Below, piece after piece: positions 54,680 to 64,000 of a stretch of 64,000 bases of DNA. The first letter of the stretch is position 1. Every line of letters starts with the position of its first letter. Made by a program: the position numbers and the translations under genes. The DNA lies in contig JBMNKH010000002.1 in assembly GCA_050952085.1 (NCBI GenBank), positions 1 to 64,000 on the forward strand, given 5' to 3'. The stretch comes from DTU015 sp012837895 (lineage in GTDB: Bacteria > Bacillota > Sulfobacillia > Fermentithermobacillales > Fermentithermobacillaceae). The notes under the pieces were generated by a model. That model saw nothing but the letters and a program-made list of their open reading frames with translations, did not search any database and was not told where the DNA came from.

Positions 54680-55409
54680 CCGGCACTTGCCGCCAGACTG
54701 ATTGGAGCACATTTTGCATCTTGCGCTTGAGTCCAGGTATTTTCACGCTCAGTTCCGACACGACATCTTTCATGTACTGCCGGTTCGTATTGCCTGAGTA
54801 GCTACATGAAGGGGGAGCAACAGGAAGCCCAAGCCTGTCTGCGGCACGCCTTATCCACGGCTCTTCCACGTACACCATGGGCCGTATAACCTCAATGTTA
54901 CGCCGTGAGAGGTAAGTTTTCGGTTTGAAGCAACGTAAGCTTCCTTGGAAAAACATGTTTAGGAACAGAGTCTCTATGGCGTCATCCAAGGTGTGGCCCA
55001 AGGCTAATTTGTCGAATCCAAGATCGTTAGCTGCCTGGTGAAGGCTACCTCTTCTAAGGTTGGCGCACAAAGAGCAAGGTGTCTTCTTCCCGTGTTGTTT
55101 GGTCACTATCCTGGCTACATTTGAGCTTATCACGTGGTGGGGGATTTCAATGCCGGCCAGGAAGCGGCTTATGGCTGAAAGCTGGGCTTCGCTGAACTGC
55201 CATGGCTCTCCGGGATCAATGGTCACAGCTTCCAGGGAAAACTTGGCAGGAGATCTCTTGCGTATATCTGCCAGGGCCCAGGCCATGAGCAGACTGTCTT
55301 TACCGCCTGAAACTGCAAGCAGTATGCGGTCACCATGCTGTATCATCCGATAATCTGCTATTGCCTTGCCTATGCTGCTGAAAATACGCCTGTGGTGTTG
55401 CTTGCCCAC
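54669..55409 (-). CDS. TtcA-family tRNA thiolation ATPase
   Basis: 246 residues. PP-loop AVSGGKDSLLMAWALA, the Fe-S site PCSLCANLRRG, a later cysteine (PPSCSYSGNTNRQ) and the ALGHTLDDAIETLFLNMF segment. TtcA makes 2-thiocytidine at position 32 of tRNAs; close relatives (TtuA, NcsA) thiolate uridine. GTG 55409 follows GGCGGAGG by six bases; the frame opens at 55466. It diverges from a cysteine desulfurase, a likely sulfur donor. Confidence 0.88.
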   Translation of the reverse strand: MGKQHHRRIFSSIGKAIADYRMIQHGDRILLAVSGGKDSLLMAWALADIRKRSPAKFSLEAVTIDPGEPWQFSEAQLSAISRFLAGIEIPHHVISSNVARIVTKQHGKKTPCSLCANLRRGSLHQAANDLGFDKLALGHTLDDAIETLFLNMFFQGSLRCFKPKTYLSRRNIEVIRPMVYVEEPWIRRAADRLGLPVAPPSCSYSGNTNRQYMKDVVSELSVKIPGLKRKMQNVLQSVWRQVPVTD

Positions 55410-55578
55410 ATTTAACCTCCGCCTGTAAGTTGTGCGCCAGCTATATTGTACATGTAGTTTTTTCACAGTAGAAGTGCCGGCAGCTTCAATGTGCTTTAAT
55501 ATATGGTGTGAGGCTGGGGATGAAAGAGGATAATATGAAGTAGGGCAGGAATCCCGTTCTGCTATTGGAGGTATGGAC

Positions 55579-56760
55579 TTGAGTACAAACTCTGCGCCTG
55601 TCTATATGGATAATTCAGCAACTACCAGGCCTTTTCCTGAAGTGATAGAAGCCATGACTGACGTATACAGAGAGCAGTTTGGCAATCCGTCGTCACTTCA
55701 CTGGATGGGTTATGAAGCTGAGAAACTTGTGAGCAAAGCCCGGAGGTCCGTTGCATCATTGTTGGGAACCGGGGAAGATCAGGTCTATTTCACTTCAGGT
55801 GGCACTGAAGCTAACAATTGGGCCATCTTTGGAAGTTTAAGGTCGGCGGGAGAAAGATATAAGCACGTCGTCACTTCAGCCGTGGAGCACCCGTCGATTC
55901 TGGCCACCATGGAGTATCTTGAGCAGCTGGGTTACAGGGTTTCAGTGGCTCCTGTGGACAGGTATGGCAGGGTGAACCCTGAAGAGGTTTTGTCACTGGT
56001 GGCGGAAGACACCTGTCTCGTATCGGTAATGTATGTACAGAATGAAATAGGAGCAGTCCAACCCTGCGCAGAAATAGGAGCAGGCCTATCCGAAATGGGC
56101 CCGAGACGCCCGCGGTTTCACGTAGATGCTGTCCAGGGGTTTGCACGGCTGGAGATTGACGTAAGTAAGTGGGGGATAGACCTTATAAGCATCAGTTCCC
56201 ACAAAATCCACGGCCCCAAAGGGATGGGTGCGTTGTATATCCGGAAGGGCGTTCCCATGCATCCTTTGATCTTCGGCGGAGGCCAGGAGCAAGGACTCCG
56301 TTCAGGTACTGAAAATGTTCCTGCGATTGTAGGCTTCGGCGTGGCGTGCGACATTTGGGCTCAAATAGCTCACCAGGTAAGAGATAATCTGTACAACTTG
56401 AGAAAACGGCTTATAAGCGGAATTGCCGGTGTGTTCCCTGATGCGGTACTCAACGGTCCTCCACTTGAGAATGTTGCGCCTCATATCGTCAACTTCTCAT
56501 TCCCCGGGTTCCGCGGTGAAACGCTTCTCAACGCCTTGGAGCAACGCAATGTGTTTGTGTCTACAGGGTCGGCGTGTTCTTCCCGGAAAAGCAAACCAAG
56601 CCCTGTAGTCCTTGCCTTAGGCAAGAGCGAAGCTGAAGCGCTGTCTGCTATCAGGTTTTCCATGTCACCCTTCACCACCGCTGAGGAAGTAGACATCACA
56701 GTGTCAGCTCTTGAAGACGCATTGAAGGAACTGGGCCCCTGGCGCAGGAAGTTAACTTAG
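55579..56760 (+). CDS. Cysteine desulfurase (NifS/IscS family)
   Basis: About 393 residues, fold-type I PLP enzyme. DNSATTRPFPEV, TSGGTEANNWAI, HVDAVQGFARLEID, the PLP lysine in SISSHKIHGPKGMGAL and the mobile-loop cysteine in STGSACSSRKSKPSP are present. It supplies persulfide sulfur. Directly upstream of thiI, it probably serves 4-thiouridine formation. TTG 55579 has GGAGGT at proper distance; ATG 55573 abuts it. Confidence 0.93.
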   Translation: MSTNSAPVYMDNSATTRPFPEVIEAMTDVYREQFGNPSSLHWMGYEAEKLVSKARRSVASLLGTGEDQVYFTSGGTEANNWAIFGSLRSAGERYKHVVTSAVEHPSILATMEYLEQLGYRVSVAPVDRYGRVNPEEVLSLVAEDTCLVSVMYVQNEIGAVQPCAEIGAGLSEMGPRRPRFHVDAVQGFARLEIDVSKWGIDLISISSHKIHGPKGMGALYIRKGVPMHPLIFGGGQEQGLRSGTENVPAIVGFGVACDIWAQIAHQVRDNLYNLRKRLISGIAGVFPDAVLNGPPLENVAPHIVNFSFPGFRGETLLNALEQRNVFVSTGSACSSRKSKPSPVVLALGKSEAEALSAIRFSMSPFTTAEEVDITVSALEDALKELGPWRRKLT

Positions 56761-56804
56761 ACCGCTCTCGGGAGATACGACTAGCACATGAAGGAGCATG
56801 GACC

Positions 56805-57992
56805 ATGGAAAGAGTGTTACTAATCCGCTACGGGGAGATAAGTCTCAAAGGGCGAAACAGAAGACAGTTTGAGAACAGACTGCATGAAAACATTGTTAGC
56901 GCCCTTTCAGCCCTGGATAAGAATGCACGCGACAGGGTGTCCAGATCCCATGGGAGGTTCTATGTAGCAGGCCTCCAGACGGCGCAGTTAGAAACACAGG
57001 CCATAGACGTACTGTCCCGCGTTCCGGGCATTGTAGCTATAAGCCCTGGGTTTGCAGTGGACAGCGACCTGGAGGCAATCAAAAAGGCCGCCATATCTGC
57101 AGTAAAACTAGCTATGGAAGACTTAAGCCAGCCTGTGACTTTCAAAGTTGACACCAGGAGGGCGGACAAGAGTTTTCCCCTTACTTCGCCTGAAGTGAAT
57201 CAGGAATTAGGGGCGGCTATTCTCAGGAATGTGCCCGGGATCGGCGTGGACGTGCACAACCCCTCTATTCATCTGACTGTCGAGATTCGTCCAGGACGCA
57301 CTTATATCTACAGGGGCCAGGTGCCAGGCCCAGGCGGATTGCCTGTAGGTACGTCAGGCAGGGGGATCCTGCTCCTTTCAGGAGGCATTGACAGTCCTGC
57401 GGCAGGCTACCTGGCCATGAAGCGGGGAGTAGCCGTGGATGCGCTGCACTTCTGGAGCTACCCTATAACCGGTGTGCGCGCCAGGGACAAAGTGGTTGAT
57501 ATATGCAAAGTCCTGAGGAAGTATAGCCCCGATCTAAGGCTCTTGGTAGCCCCGTTTACGAAAATCCAGACTGAGATCATGGACAAGTGTCCTGAGAAGT
57601 ACCGGGTAATAATCATGAGGCGGATGATGATGAGGGTAGCTTCTAGCATCTGCCGGGACGTGGGTGGGCTGGCCATTTTCACAGGCGACAACCTGGGACA
57701 GGTTGCCAGCCAGACGCTTGAGAGTTTGAGGGTAATCGGAAGCGTTTCAGAATACCCGGTGTTAAGGCCGCTTCTGTGTTTTGACAAGGTGGAGACTGTA
57801 CGCCTGGCCCAACAAATCGGCACCTACGACATCTCAATATTGCCCTACGAAGATTGCTGTTCAGTATTTGTACCTAAACATCCTGTAACCAAGCCGCGGC
57901 TGGACGCGGCTGAAGAGGCAGAAGAGTTCCTTGATGTTGACGCACTTGTCGAGGAGTGTGCCACGAACACTGAAGTGTTTGACCTGGGCTAG
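56805..57992 (+). CDS. thiI: tRNA 4-thiouridine synthase ThiI
   Basis: 395 residues: NFLD and THUMP domains (about 1-165) and a PP-loop ATPase domain (LLLSGGIDSPAAGYLAMKRG). It lacks the rhodanese domain of the E. coli enzyme, as is usual in Bacillota, and so would take sulfur from the neighbouring desulfurase. GAAGGAG precedes ATG 56805. Confidence 0.95.
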   Translation: MERVLLIRYGEISLKGRNRRQFENRLHENIVSALSALDKNARDRVSRSHGRFYVAGLQTAQLETQAIDVLSRVPGIVAISPGFAVDSDLEAIKKAAISAVKLAMEDLSQPVTFKVDTRRADKSFPLTSPEVNQELGAAILRNVPGIGVDVHNPSIHLTVEIRPGRTYIYRGQVPGPGGLPVGTSGRGILLLSGGIDSPAAGYLAMKRGVAVDALHFWSYPITGVRARDKVVDICKVLRKYSPDLRLLVAPFTKIQTEIMDKCPEKYRVIIMRRMMMRVASSICRDVGGLAIFTGDNLGQVASQTLESLRVIGSVSEYPVLRPLLCFDKVETVRLAQQIGTYDISILPYEDCCSVFVPKHPVTKPRLDAAEEAEEFLDVDALVEECATNTEVFDLG

Positions 57993-58042
57993 GTGCTACT
58001 GCAGATAGGCGTTGCGGCAAGATCCGTGCTATTGCGGGGCAT

Positions 58043-58071
58043 TTGTGCCGTTGCCCCGGCAAAACTATAAT
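58043..58071 (+). promoter_or_regulatory. Promoter of miaB-mutS-mutL
   Basis: TTGTGC (58043-58048), a 17-base spacer and consensus TATAAT (58066-58071), 43 bases before miaB. A GGGGCA/TGCCCC stem overlaps the spacer and may terminate thiI transcripts. Confidence 0.65.
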
Positions 58072-58114
58072 ATGAGGGTAGAGACTATACCATCCGGAGT
58101 GCAAGATTATAGAA

Positions 58115-59488
58115 ATGAAGGATAACAAACTCACCTACTTCATAGAGACATTTGGGTGCCAGATGAACGAGAGGGACTCTGAGTCTATCGCCGGCCTGTT
58201 GGAGCGGGAGGGGTTTTCGCCGGCGCAAAATGCGTCCGATGCAGACGTGGTAGTTGTAAATACATGCGCAGTAAGGCAATCTGCCGAGGAAAAGGTATGG
58301 AGCCACTTAGGAAAACTGGCCTATGAATCCGGCAGAAGCGGCAAGGTTCCTGTAATGGTGTTGGCAGGGTGTATGGCCCAGCTGCCCCAGACAATAGAAA
58401 GGATAAAGCGGAGAGTCCCGTATGTGAGAGTTGCAGTGGGCCCGGGGCACATCCACAGGATTCCGGAACTGGTGCGGCAGGCGCGCGAACAGCCATCTGC
58501 GAAACTGGTTACAGCGGTTTCCCCTAACAGGACTGAAGCGCACAGGACCGAATCTACCCAGATGCTTCCGGAGCGACTCCCTAGGATCAAAGTGCCTGGT
58601 GTAAGCGCATATGTGACAATTATGTACGGGTGCGATAATTTCTGCTCATATTGTATCGTGCCCTATGTGAGAGGCCCCCAGGTATCACGTGAACCCAGGT
58701 TCATTATCCGGGAGATTGAGGAGCTTGTGAGCCAGGGATATGCCGAAATCACCCTTTTGGGGCAGAACGTAAATGCCTATGGGCATGACTTGGATAACGG
58801 CACAGGATTTGCCCGGCTATTGGAACAGATTGACCGGATACCGGGCATCCGGAGGATACGCTATTTCACGTCCCATCCCAGGGATTTCACCGAAGATATG
58901 GTTGACACAATAAAGCAATCCAGCCATGTTTGCGAGCACTTCCACCTGCCTCTCCAATCCGGGAGCAACCGGATACTCAAACTGATGCACAGGGGGTATA
59001 CCCGGGAAGAGTACATGGAACTGGTTCACTATATCAAAGAGCAAATCCCAGCTGCCTCTGTCACCACCGATATCATAGTCGGGTTTCCAGGAGAGACGGG
59101 CGAAGATTTTCAAGACACCCTTGACTTGGTTGAACAGCTGAGGCTGGACGGTGCATTTATGTTCATATTTTCGCCAAGATCAGGTACAGCCGCTGCCAGG
59201 ATGGACAATCAGCTTTCCCGGAAACAAAAATCTGATAGGCTACAGGCACTGGCAAAGCTACAAAATCAGATTACGAAAGATATCAACAAGTCACTAATAG
59301 GAACTGTTCAAGAAGTGCTTATCGAAGAACCTGATCCTAAGAACCCAGAGTATTACCGCGGACGTACCCGCACAAACAAGCTTGTAGTATGTACCTCTAA
59401 ATGGCCGCGACCAGGCGATATGGTGAACGTAAGAATAGAGGAAGCAGGCACATGGTACCTGAAAGGCCCTGTAGTCGAGGCCGGATAA
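58115..59488 (+). CDS. miaB: tRNA-2-methylthio-N6-isopentenyladenosine synthase MiaB
   Basis: 457 residues. N-terminal UPF0004 domain with three cluster cysteines (TFGCQMNERDSE, NTCAVRQSA, LAGCMAQ), the radical-SAM site CDNFCSYCIVPYVRG and a C-terminal TRAM domain. It adds a methylthio group at A37 of UNN-reading tRNAs. The ribosome-binding site before ATG 58115 is weak. Confidence 0.95.
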   Translation: MKDNKLTYFIETFGCQMNERDSESIAGLLEREGFSPAQNASDADVVVVNTCAVRQSAEEKVWSHLGKLAYESGRSGKVPVMVLAGCMAQLPQTIERIKRRVPYVRVAVGPGHIHRIPELVRQAREQPSAKLVTAVSPNRTEAHRTESTQMLPERLPRIKVPGVSAYVTIMYGCDNFCSYCIVPYVRGPQVSREPRFIIREIEELVSQGYAEITLLGQNVNAYGHDLDNGTGFARLLEQIDRIPGIRRIRYFTSHPRDFTEDMVDTIKQSSHVCEHFHLPLQSGSNRILKLMHRGYTREEYMELVHYIKEQIPAASVTTDIIVGFPGETGEDFQDTLDLVEQLRLDGAFMFIFSPRSGTAAARMDNQLSRKQKSDRLQALAKLQNQITKDINKSLIGTVQEVLIEEPDPKNPEYYRGRTRTNKLVVCTSKWPRPGDMVNVRIEEAGTWYLKGPVVEAG

Positions 59489-59515
59489 CAGATTTGAGGA
59501 CCGGAGGTCGATTTA

Positions 59516-62209
59516 TTGTCAGGCAAGACTCCTATGATGCGTCAGTATGAGGTGCTCAAAGCAAAGTACCGGGATTGTCTGCTTTTCTTCAGGCTCGGCG
59601 ACTTTTATGAGATGTTTTTCGAGGACGCGAAAACAGGGTCAGAAGAATTGGGCATTGCGCTTACCAGCCGGGGCTCGGTGAAAGGCGAGCGGGTCCCAAT
59701 GTGCGGGGTGCCTTACCATTCAGTTGATGAGTACATAAGAACCCTTGTGTCCAAAGGGTACAAAGTTGCCATCTGCGAGCAAGTGGAAGACCCGTCAAAG
59801 GCAAAAGGGCTCGTGAAAAGAGACGTGGTAAGAGTCATAACTCCTGGTACGTACTGGGAAGGAGCAGAGGACGCTGCTTCAAACTACTTATCTGTAGTGT
59901 ATGTAGGATACAAGGGGTTGGGGCTTGCCGGTTCAGTGGGGTTGTGTTCGGCTGACCTGTCTACTGGAGAAGTGCTGCTTGCCTGGTTTGACCCTGAGCA
60001 GACAGACGGTGGACCAAATCTCCACTTGAACAACGTCCTAGATGAACTCACCCGCTTGCTGCCAAAGGAATGTGTGTTTCCTGCGAGCTTGGAAGGGACA
60101 AGCTTAGTTGGGGCAGTGTCAAAGAACCTCCCCGGGGTTCCTGTGAGTTTCCAGGATGATGATGAGTTTTGCCCTGAGAAGTACCTGAACTTGTTTGAGA
60201 CAGGGTGGGGGCTAAACGATCTACCGGAACCTGCATACAGGGCGCTGGCAGGACTAATGGCTTACCTGGATGCCACTCAGATGATGGAACCAAGCCACCT
60301 GAAAAGACCCAGTCTTTATCTAGAAGAAGCTTTTGTGGAACTCGATCAAGCTACCAGGAGAAACCTTGAACTGACTAAGCGCCTTCAAGGTGAAACCTAC
60401 GGTTCACTTGCCTGGGTTCTGGACAAGTGTTGTACCACCATGGGGTCCAGGTTGCTGAAAAAATGGATAGAGCGTCCGCTGAGGGATCCTGTTTCGATAC
60501 AGGAGAGGCTGGATGCAGTAGACGAAATCCATAGCAACGCATCATTGAGGAACAGCTTGCGGCAATCCCTTTCAGGCATCCGGGATTTGGAAAGGCTGGT
60601 TGCAAGGATTTCTTACAGGTCATGTAGCGCAAGGGACCTGATTGCGGTTGCTGCTTCCCTGGAACAAGTACCCCGTCTTAAGGAGCAAACAGCAGCTACT
60701 TCATCCCGCCTGCTTCAACGGATATCAGGTAACCTTGATGAAGTGCCTGAAGTGGCCAGTGCTATACGGGCAGCTATCGTGGATGATCCCCCGGTATCTG
60801 TGACAGAAGGGGGCATAATACGTCCAGGATACAGTCCTGAGGTGGATGGACTGAGAGATCTGGCTACCGGGGGCAAACACTGGCTGGTTGAACTTGAAGC
60901 CAGGGAGCGGGAGAGGACCGGCATAAGATCCCTCAAGGTGGGATATAACAGGGTTTTCGGATATTACTTGGAAGTGACCAAGCCCAACCTGAGTCTGGTG
61001 CCTGATGACTACATAAGGAAGCAGACGCTGGTATCGGCTGAGAGGTTCATCACCCCTGAGCTAAAAGAGAAAGAAACCGCCATTCTAGGAGCAGAAGAAA
61101 AACTGTTCAAAGAAGAGTACAGGCTCTTCTGTGAGTTGCGGGATTTTGTCGAATCCCATATCAGGAGATTGCAACAGACTGCTGCAGCTATAGCCCAGCT
61201 GGATGTATGCTGCAGCTTAGCTGAAGTTGCATGCCTTTACGGGTACGTCAGGCCTGAGGTGACCGGGGACGGGCCTATTATCATTAAAGAAGGGCGGCAT
61301 CCTGTGTTGGAAAGGGTGCTTCCGCCTGGCAGTTTTGTGCCCAATGACCTGGTACTCGACGAAAAGCAGAGCGTCTTGATTATCACCGGCCCTAATATGG
61401 GCGGCAAGTCAACCTATTGCCGTCAAACTGCCCTAATAGTGCTCATGGCTCAAATGGGTTCATTTGTGCCATGCAGGTCTTGTACTATTTCGTGTGTGGA
61501 CAGGATTTTTGCCAGGGTAGGCGCGTATGATGACTTGGTCCTGGGCCAGTCTACCTTCATGGTTGAGATGGACGAAGTGTCACGAATCCTGCGCAATGCC
61601 ACTTCAAAGAGCCTTGTGATTCTTGATGAAATCGGCAGGGGCACCAGTACTTTCGACGGGCTTTCCGTTGCATGGGCAGTTGTAGAATTCTTGGCAGATA
61701 AGAAGACCATGGGCGCCAGGGGGCTTGTAGCTACCCACTACCGTGAACTAACCCTGCTTTCTGATTTGAAAGAGGGGGTAGCCAATTATCACGTCACTGT
61801 CAAGAAATCAGGCGATGATATTGTGTTCCTAAGGAAAGTCCGGAAGGGGGTAGCCGAAGGCAGCTTCGGGATAGACGTTGCCCGTATGGCGGGCTTGCCT
61901 GACAGTGTGACGGCTAGGGCCAGGGAGATCCTTCATGCCCTTGAAACTGAAGCCCGCAAAGGCGGTTCGGCCAAAGGAATTCTGGGCAAAGTGGCTTCGA
62001 GGAGTTCAGGAACTATGTTTGTACCTGAAGGCCAACATCTGTTGCTGGGTGCCGGGAGTTCACGTCCTGAAGATCATGTGCCTGAGAGTCACAGGGTAGT
62101 GATTTCCAAACTCAAGTCCCTTGATGTAAACAGCATGACGCCTCTGCAAGCCTTGGAACTACTACATACGGTTACGCAAGAATTGCGCCGTGAACAGGGT
62201 GATACCTAA
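59516..62209 (+). CDS. mutS: DNA mismatch repair protein MutS
   Basis: 897 residues. The mismatch-reading Phe-x-Glu motif is in FFRLGDFYEMFFEDA, and the C-terminal ABC-type ATPase has TGPNMGGKSTYCRQTAL, VILDEIGRGTSTFDG and ATHYREL. The start is TTG 59516, with GGAGGT eight bases upstream. It overlaps the mutL ATG by one base. Confidence 0.97.
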   Translation: MSGKTPMMRQYEVLKAKYRDCLLFFRLGDFYEMFFEDAKTGSEELGIALTSRGSVKGERVPMCGVPYHSVDEYIRTLVSKGYKVAICEQVEDPSKAKGLVKRDVVRVITPGTYWEGAEDAASNYLSVVYVGYKGLGLAGSVGLCSADLSTGEVLLAWFDPEQTDGGPNLHLNNVLDELTRLLPKECVFPASLEGTSLVGAVSKNLPGVPVSFQDDDEFCPEKYLNLFETGWGLNDLPEPAYRALAGLMAYLDATQMMEPSHLKRPSLYLEEAFVELDQATRRNLELTKRLQGETYGSLAWVLDKCCTTMGSRLLKKWIERPLRDPVSIQERLDAVDEIHSNASLRNSLRQSLSGIRDLERLVARISYRSCSARDLIAVAASLEQVPRLKEQTAATSSRLLQRISGNLDEVPEVASAIRAAIVDDPPVSVTEGGIIRPGYSPEVDGLRDLATGGKHWLVELEARERERTGIRSLKVGYNRVFGYYLEVTKPNLSLVPDDYIRKQTLVSAERFITPELKEKETAILGAEEKLFKEEYRLFCELRDFVESHIRRLQQTAAAIAQLDVCCSLAEVACLYGYVRPEVTGDGPIIIKEGRHPVLERVLPPGSFVPNDLVLDEKQSVLIITGPNMGGKSTYCRQTALIVLMAQMGSFVPCRSCTISCVDRIFARVGAYDDLVLGQSTFMVEMDEVSRILRNATSKSLVILDEIGRGTSTFDGLSVAWAVVEFLADKKTMGARGLVATHYRELTLLSDLKEGVANYHVTVKKSGDDIVFLRKVRKGVAEGSFGIDVARMAGLPDSVTARAREILHALETEARKGGSAKGILGKVASRSSGTMFVPEGQHLLLGAGSSRPEDHVPESHRVVISKLKSLDVNSMTPLQALELLHTVTQELRREQGDT

Positions 62210-63939
62210 TGCAAGCTCCCATCAGGAAATTGGATCCTTTGCTTTCCAGCCAAATAGCTGCAGGAGAAGTTGTAGAACGGCCTGCATCAGTTGTAAAGGA
62301 ATTGGTCGAAAACGCCATTGATGCCGGAGCCGACAGGATCTCAATAGAGATAGTTGACGGGGGAATGGAACTGATCAGGGTGAGCGACAATGGCCGTGGA
62401 ATGACCCGGGAAGACGCCCTCTTGTCCCTTGAACGGTTTGCCACATCAAAGATAAGCTCAATAAGCGATCTGGATAATATGGAGACGCTTGGTTTCAGGG
62501 GTGAAGCCCTGCCCTCGATCGCGTCATGTTCGAGAATAGTGATGGAAACCAAGACGGCAGACTCTGAAACCGGGACCTATTTGCGTGTTGAGGGTGGCAA
62601 CATGATTGACGTTGCAGAAAAAGGGCTGCCCCAAGGTACCACCATTACAGTAACAGATTTGTTCTTCAATACCCCTGCCCGGTTTAAGTTCATGAAATCG
62701 AGGGCCACTGAAAGGAACGCAGTGGTTGAAACTGTTGAGCGGCTTGCCCTTGCGTGGCACCACATAAGCTTTACCCTCATGTCCCAGGGTAGGGCGGTGC
62801 TTCATACAACAGGCAAAGGACTGGAGGATGCACTGGCAAACATATTCGGGCCTGAAACAATTGAGTCAATGGCGGAAGTGTCAGGCGATTATGGCGGCAT
62901 CAGGATCTGCGGTTTTGCAGGCCTGCCCAGATGTTACCGGAGGACCAGGGACAGGCAGTTGTTTTCTGTCAACCAGAGGCCGGTGAAAAATACTTCGCTT
63001 GGGTGGGCGCTGGATCACGCTTATGCCGGCCTGTTGCCGCCCAAGACGTACCCCGTGGCGGTAATAGACCTCTCACTTGAACCAGGCGCCATAGACGTAA
63101 ACGTACACCCTACAAAAGCAGAGATAAGGTTCGGGAATGAATCCCTTATAAGGCGCAGTATTACCCAAAGCGCGAAAGATGCTCTATCCCGTGCGGGCTA
63201 CCTGAGTGAACCTGAAGCCAGGCACGGTCAGCCTCTTGGTAGGCAGGGTCAACCGGCTAGCATGTTCACGCCAAGAAGAGAGAATCAGCAAGATATCATC
63301 CAAGGCATCAGGCAGATGCAGATACAACCGTCAACCTTTCATGAGAAAGGGCCTCAGTTGATAGGTGAAGACACTTGTGAATGGCAGTACTTGGGCTCAC
63401 TTCAGGACATATATCTTGTAGCTAAGACACCTCAATCCCTGCTTGTCATTGACCAGCATGCTCTAGCCGAAAGCCTTGCATATCACTCCATGTGCAGGGG
63501 GGAAAGCAGCAGCCAGGAGCTGTTGCTCCCTGAGGTCATCCAGTTGGAACCAACGGAAGCCTTGCTTTACGAGGAGTACAGGGATGAGTTGGAACAGGTT
63601 GGGTTCTCAACCAGGCTCATTGGCACACGGACTGTGTTGGTAACAGGAGTACCTGTTATCCTAGGACAACCCCTACCGGCAGCTTCAGTCAAACAGGTAT
63701 TATTAACCGCCTATGAAGGATCACAGGACATGTCCCCCGACAGGGCCGTGGCGCAAGCCCGGATAGCTACCGCTGCCTGCCATGCATCCATCAAGGCCAA
63801 ACAGTCCCTGACCAGACAGGAGGCACAGGTGTTGGTACAATCCCTGTGGGCCAACCCTGAAGCCCGGACATGCCCCCACGGAAGGCCGACAGTGCATGTA
63901 ATTCCGGTTGCTGAGTTGAACAGGTTTTTCGGCCGTTAG
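62209..63939 (+). CDS. mutL: DNA mismatch repair protein MutL
   Basis: 576 residues. GHKL ATPase motifs are VVKELVENAIDAGA, VSDNGRGM and ETLGFRGEALPSIAS. The C-terminal domain holds the endonuclease-type region (IDQHALAESLAYH, then ATAACHASIKA and ARTCPHGRPTVH), so strand nicking is expected, as in most bacteria without MutH. It is coupled to mutS. Confidence 0.96.
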   Translation: MQAPIRKLDPLLSSQIAAGEVVERPASVVKELVENAIDAGADRISIEIVDGGMELIRVSDNGRGMTREDALLSLERFATSKISSISDLDNMETLGFRGEALPSIASCSRIVMETKTADSETGTYLRVEGGNMIDVAEKGLPQGTTITVTDLFFNTPARFKFMKSRATERNAVVETVERLALAWHHISFTLMSQGRAVLHTTGKGLEDALANIFGPETIESMAEVSGDYGGIRICGFAGLPRCYRRTRDRQLFSVNQRPVKNTSLGWALDHAYAGLLPPKTYPVAVIDLSLEPGAIDVNVHPTKAEIRFGNESLIRRSITQSAKDALSRAGYLSEPEARHGQPLGRQGQPASMFTPRRENQQDIIQGIRQMQIQPSTFHEKGPQLIGEDTCEWQYLGSLQDIYLVAKTPQSLLVIDQHALAESLAYHSMCRGESSSQELLLPEVIQLEPTEALLYEEYRDELEQVGFSTRLIGTRTVLVTGVPVILGQPLPAASVKQVLLTAYEGSQDMSPDRAVAQARIATAACHASIKAKQSLTRQEAQVLVQSLWANPEARTCPHGRPTVHVIPVAELNRFFGR

Positions 63940-63960
63940 GTGTAACCGCAGCCCATACTA

Positions 63961-63966
63961 TATAAT
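63961..63966 (+). promoter_or_regulatory. Possible -10 box after mutL
   Basis: TATAAT is present but no convincing -35 box sits 17 bases upstream. The window ends 34 bases later. An AGGGG-like site and an ATG at 63992 might begin the next gene, which cannot be identified. Confidence 0.3.
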
Positions 63967-64000
63967 GGGATTATTAGGGGCAATCGAACGTATGAGAGGG

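Noticed and set aside
63992..64000. Start of a gene downstream of mutL (miaA or hfq often follow)
   Set aside because: Only three codons are visible, too little to support any call.
1..64000. CRISPR arrays, prophage modules, toxin-antitoxin pairs or biosynthetic gene clusters
   Set aside because: No regularly spaced repeats, phage structural genes, recognisable toxin-antitoxin pairs or synthase genes were seen on reading through the window.

Overview
The window looks like a chromosomal segment of an anaerobic, probably endospore-forming Bacillota (Firmicutes) of moderate GC. This is inferred from a T-box-controlled ileS, a PyrR-attenuated pyr operon, rny-ymdB-spoVS synteny, dacF, rqcH, mrfAB, and the recA-recX and miaB-mutS-mutL orders. 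Energy genes point to fermentation of organic acids: a ferredoxin-linked 2-oxoacid oxidoreductase, two ADP-forming acyl-CoA synthetases, and oxygen-sensitive Fe-S or nickel-type enzymes. No genus can be named from the sequence alone.

Layout. 1-1110: an internally deleted insertion sequence with doubled terminal inverted repeats. 1126-4762: tRNA-Leu(GAG) with its promoter, then a T-box leader and ileS. 5084-20287: a large accessory catabolic region with an ADP-forming acyl-CoA synthetase (minus), a two-subunit UxaA-type dehydratase, korDABC (korC frameshifted), an ECF S-component behind a folded leader, a folded intergenic element, a GntP permease, a LarA-like isomerase, an IlvD/Edd dehydratase, a DUF1893 protein, an OFA-type MFS carrier and an IclR regulator. 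20378-25165: a solitary IS end, then the attenuated pyrR-B-C-K-D operon. 25190-36545: rqcH (minus), a small unknown gene, a Cof-type phosphatase, an M20 amidohydrolase, a UPF0182 membrane protein, asnS, rodZ-like, dacF, and a divergent NodB-fold protein (minus). 36604-40141: mrfB and mrfA (minus). 40261-46950: a cell-wall amidase, a membrane protein paired with a short FtsH-like protease, cinA, thpR, recA, recX. 47190-51524: rny, an unknown gene, ymdB, spoVS and a PHP phosphoesterase. 51525-53903: a second ADP-forming acyl-CoA synthetase and a small basic ORF (minus). 54098-63939: an unknown gene, a TtcA-like thiolase, a cysteine desulfurase, thiI, miaB, mutS, mutL.

The catabolic region can be read as one pathway (inference). 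GntP or OFA carriers would import a hydroxy-acid. The LarA-like enzyme would set C2 stereochemistry. UxaA or IlvD-type dehydratases would give a 2-oxo acid. KorDABC would oxidise it to acyl-CoA and reduced ferredoxin, and the ADP-forming synthetase would recover ATP. No sugar-acid kinase or aldolase lies in the region, which favours a short (C3-C5) dihydroxy acid over a hexonate. This cluster and its folded non-coding elements are the best candidates for undescribed biology here. The rest is mostly conserved housekeeping.
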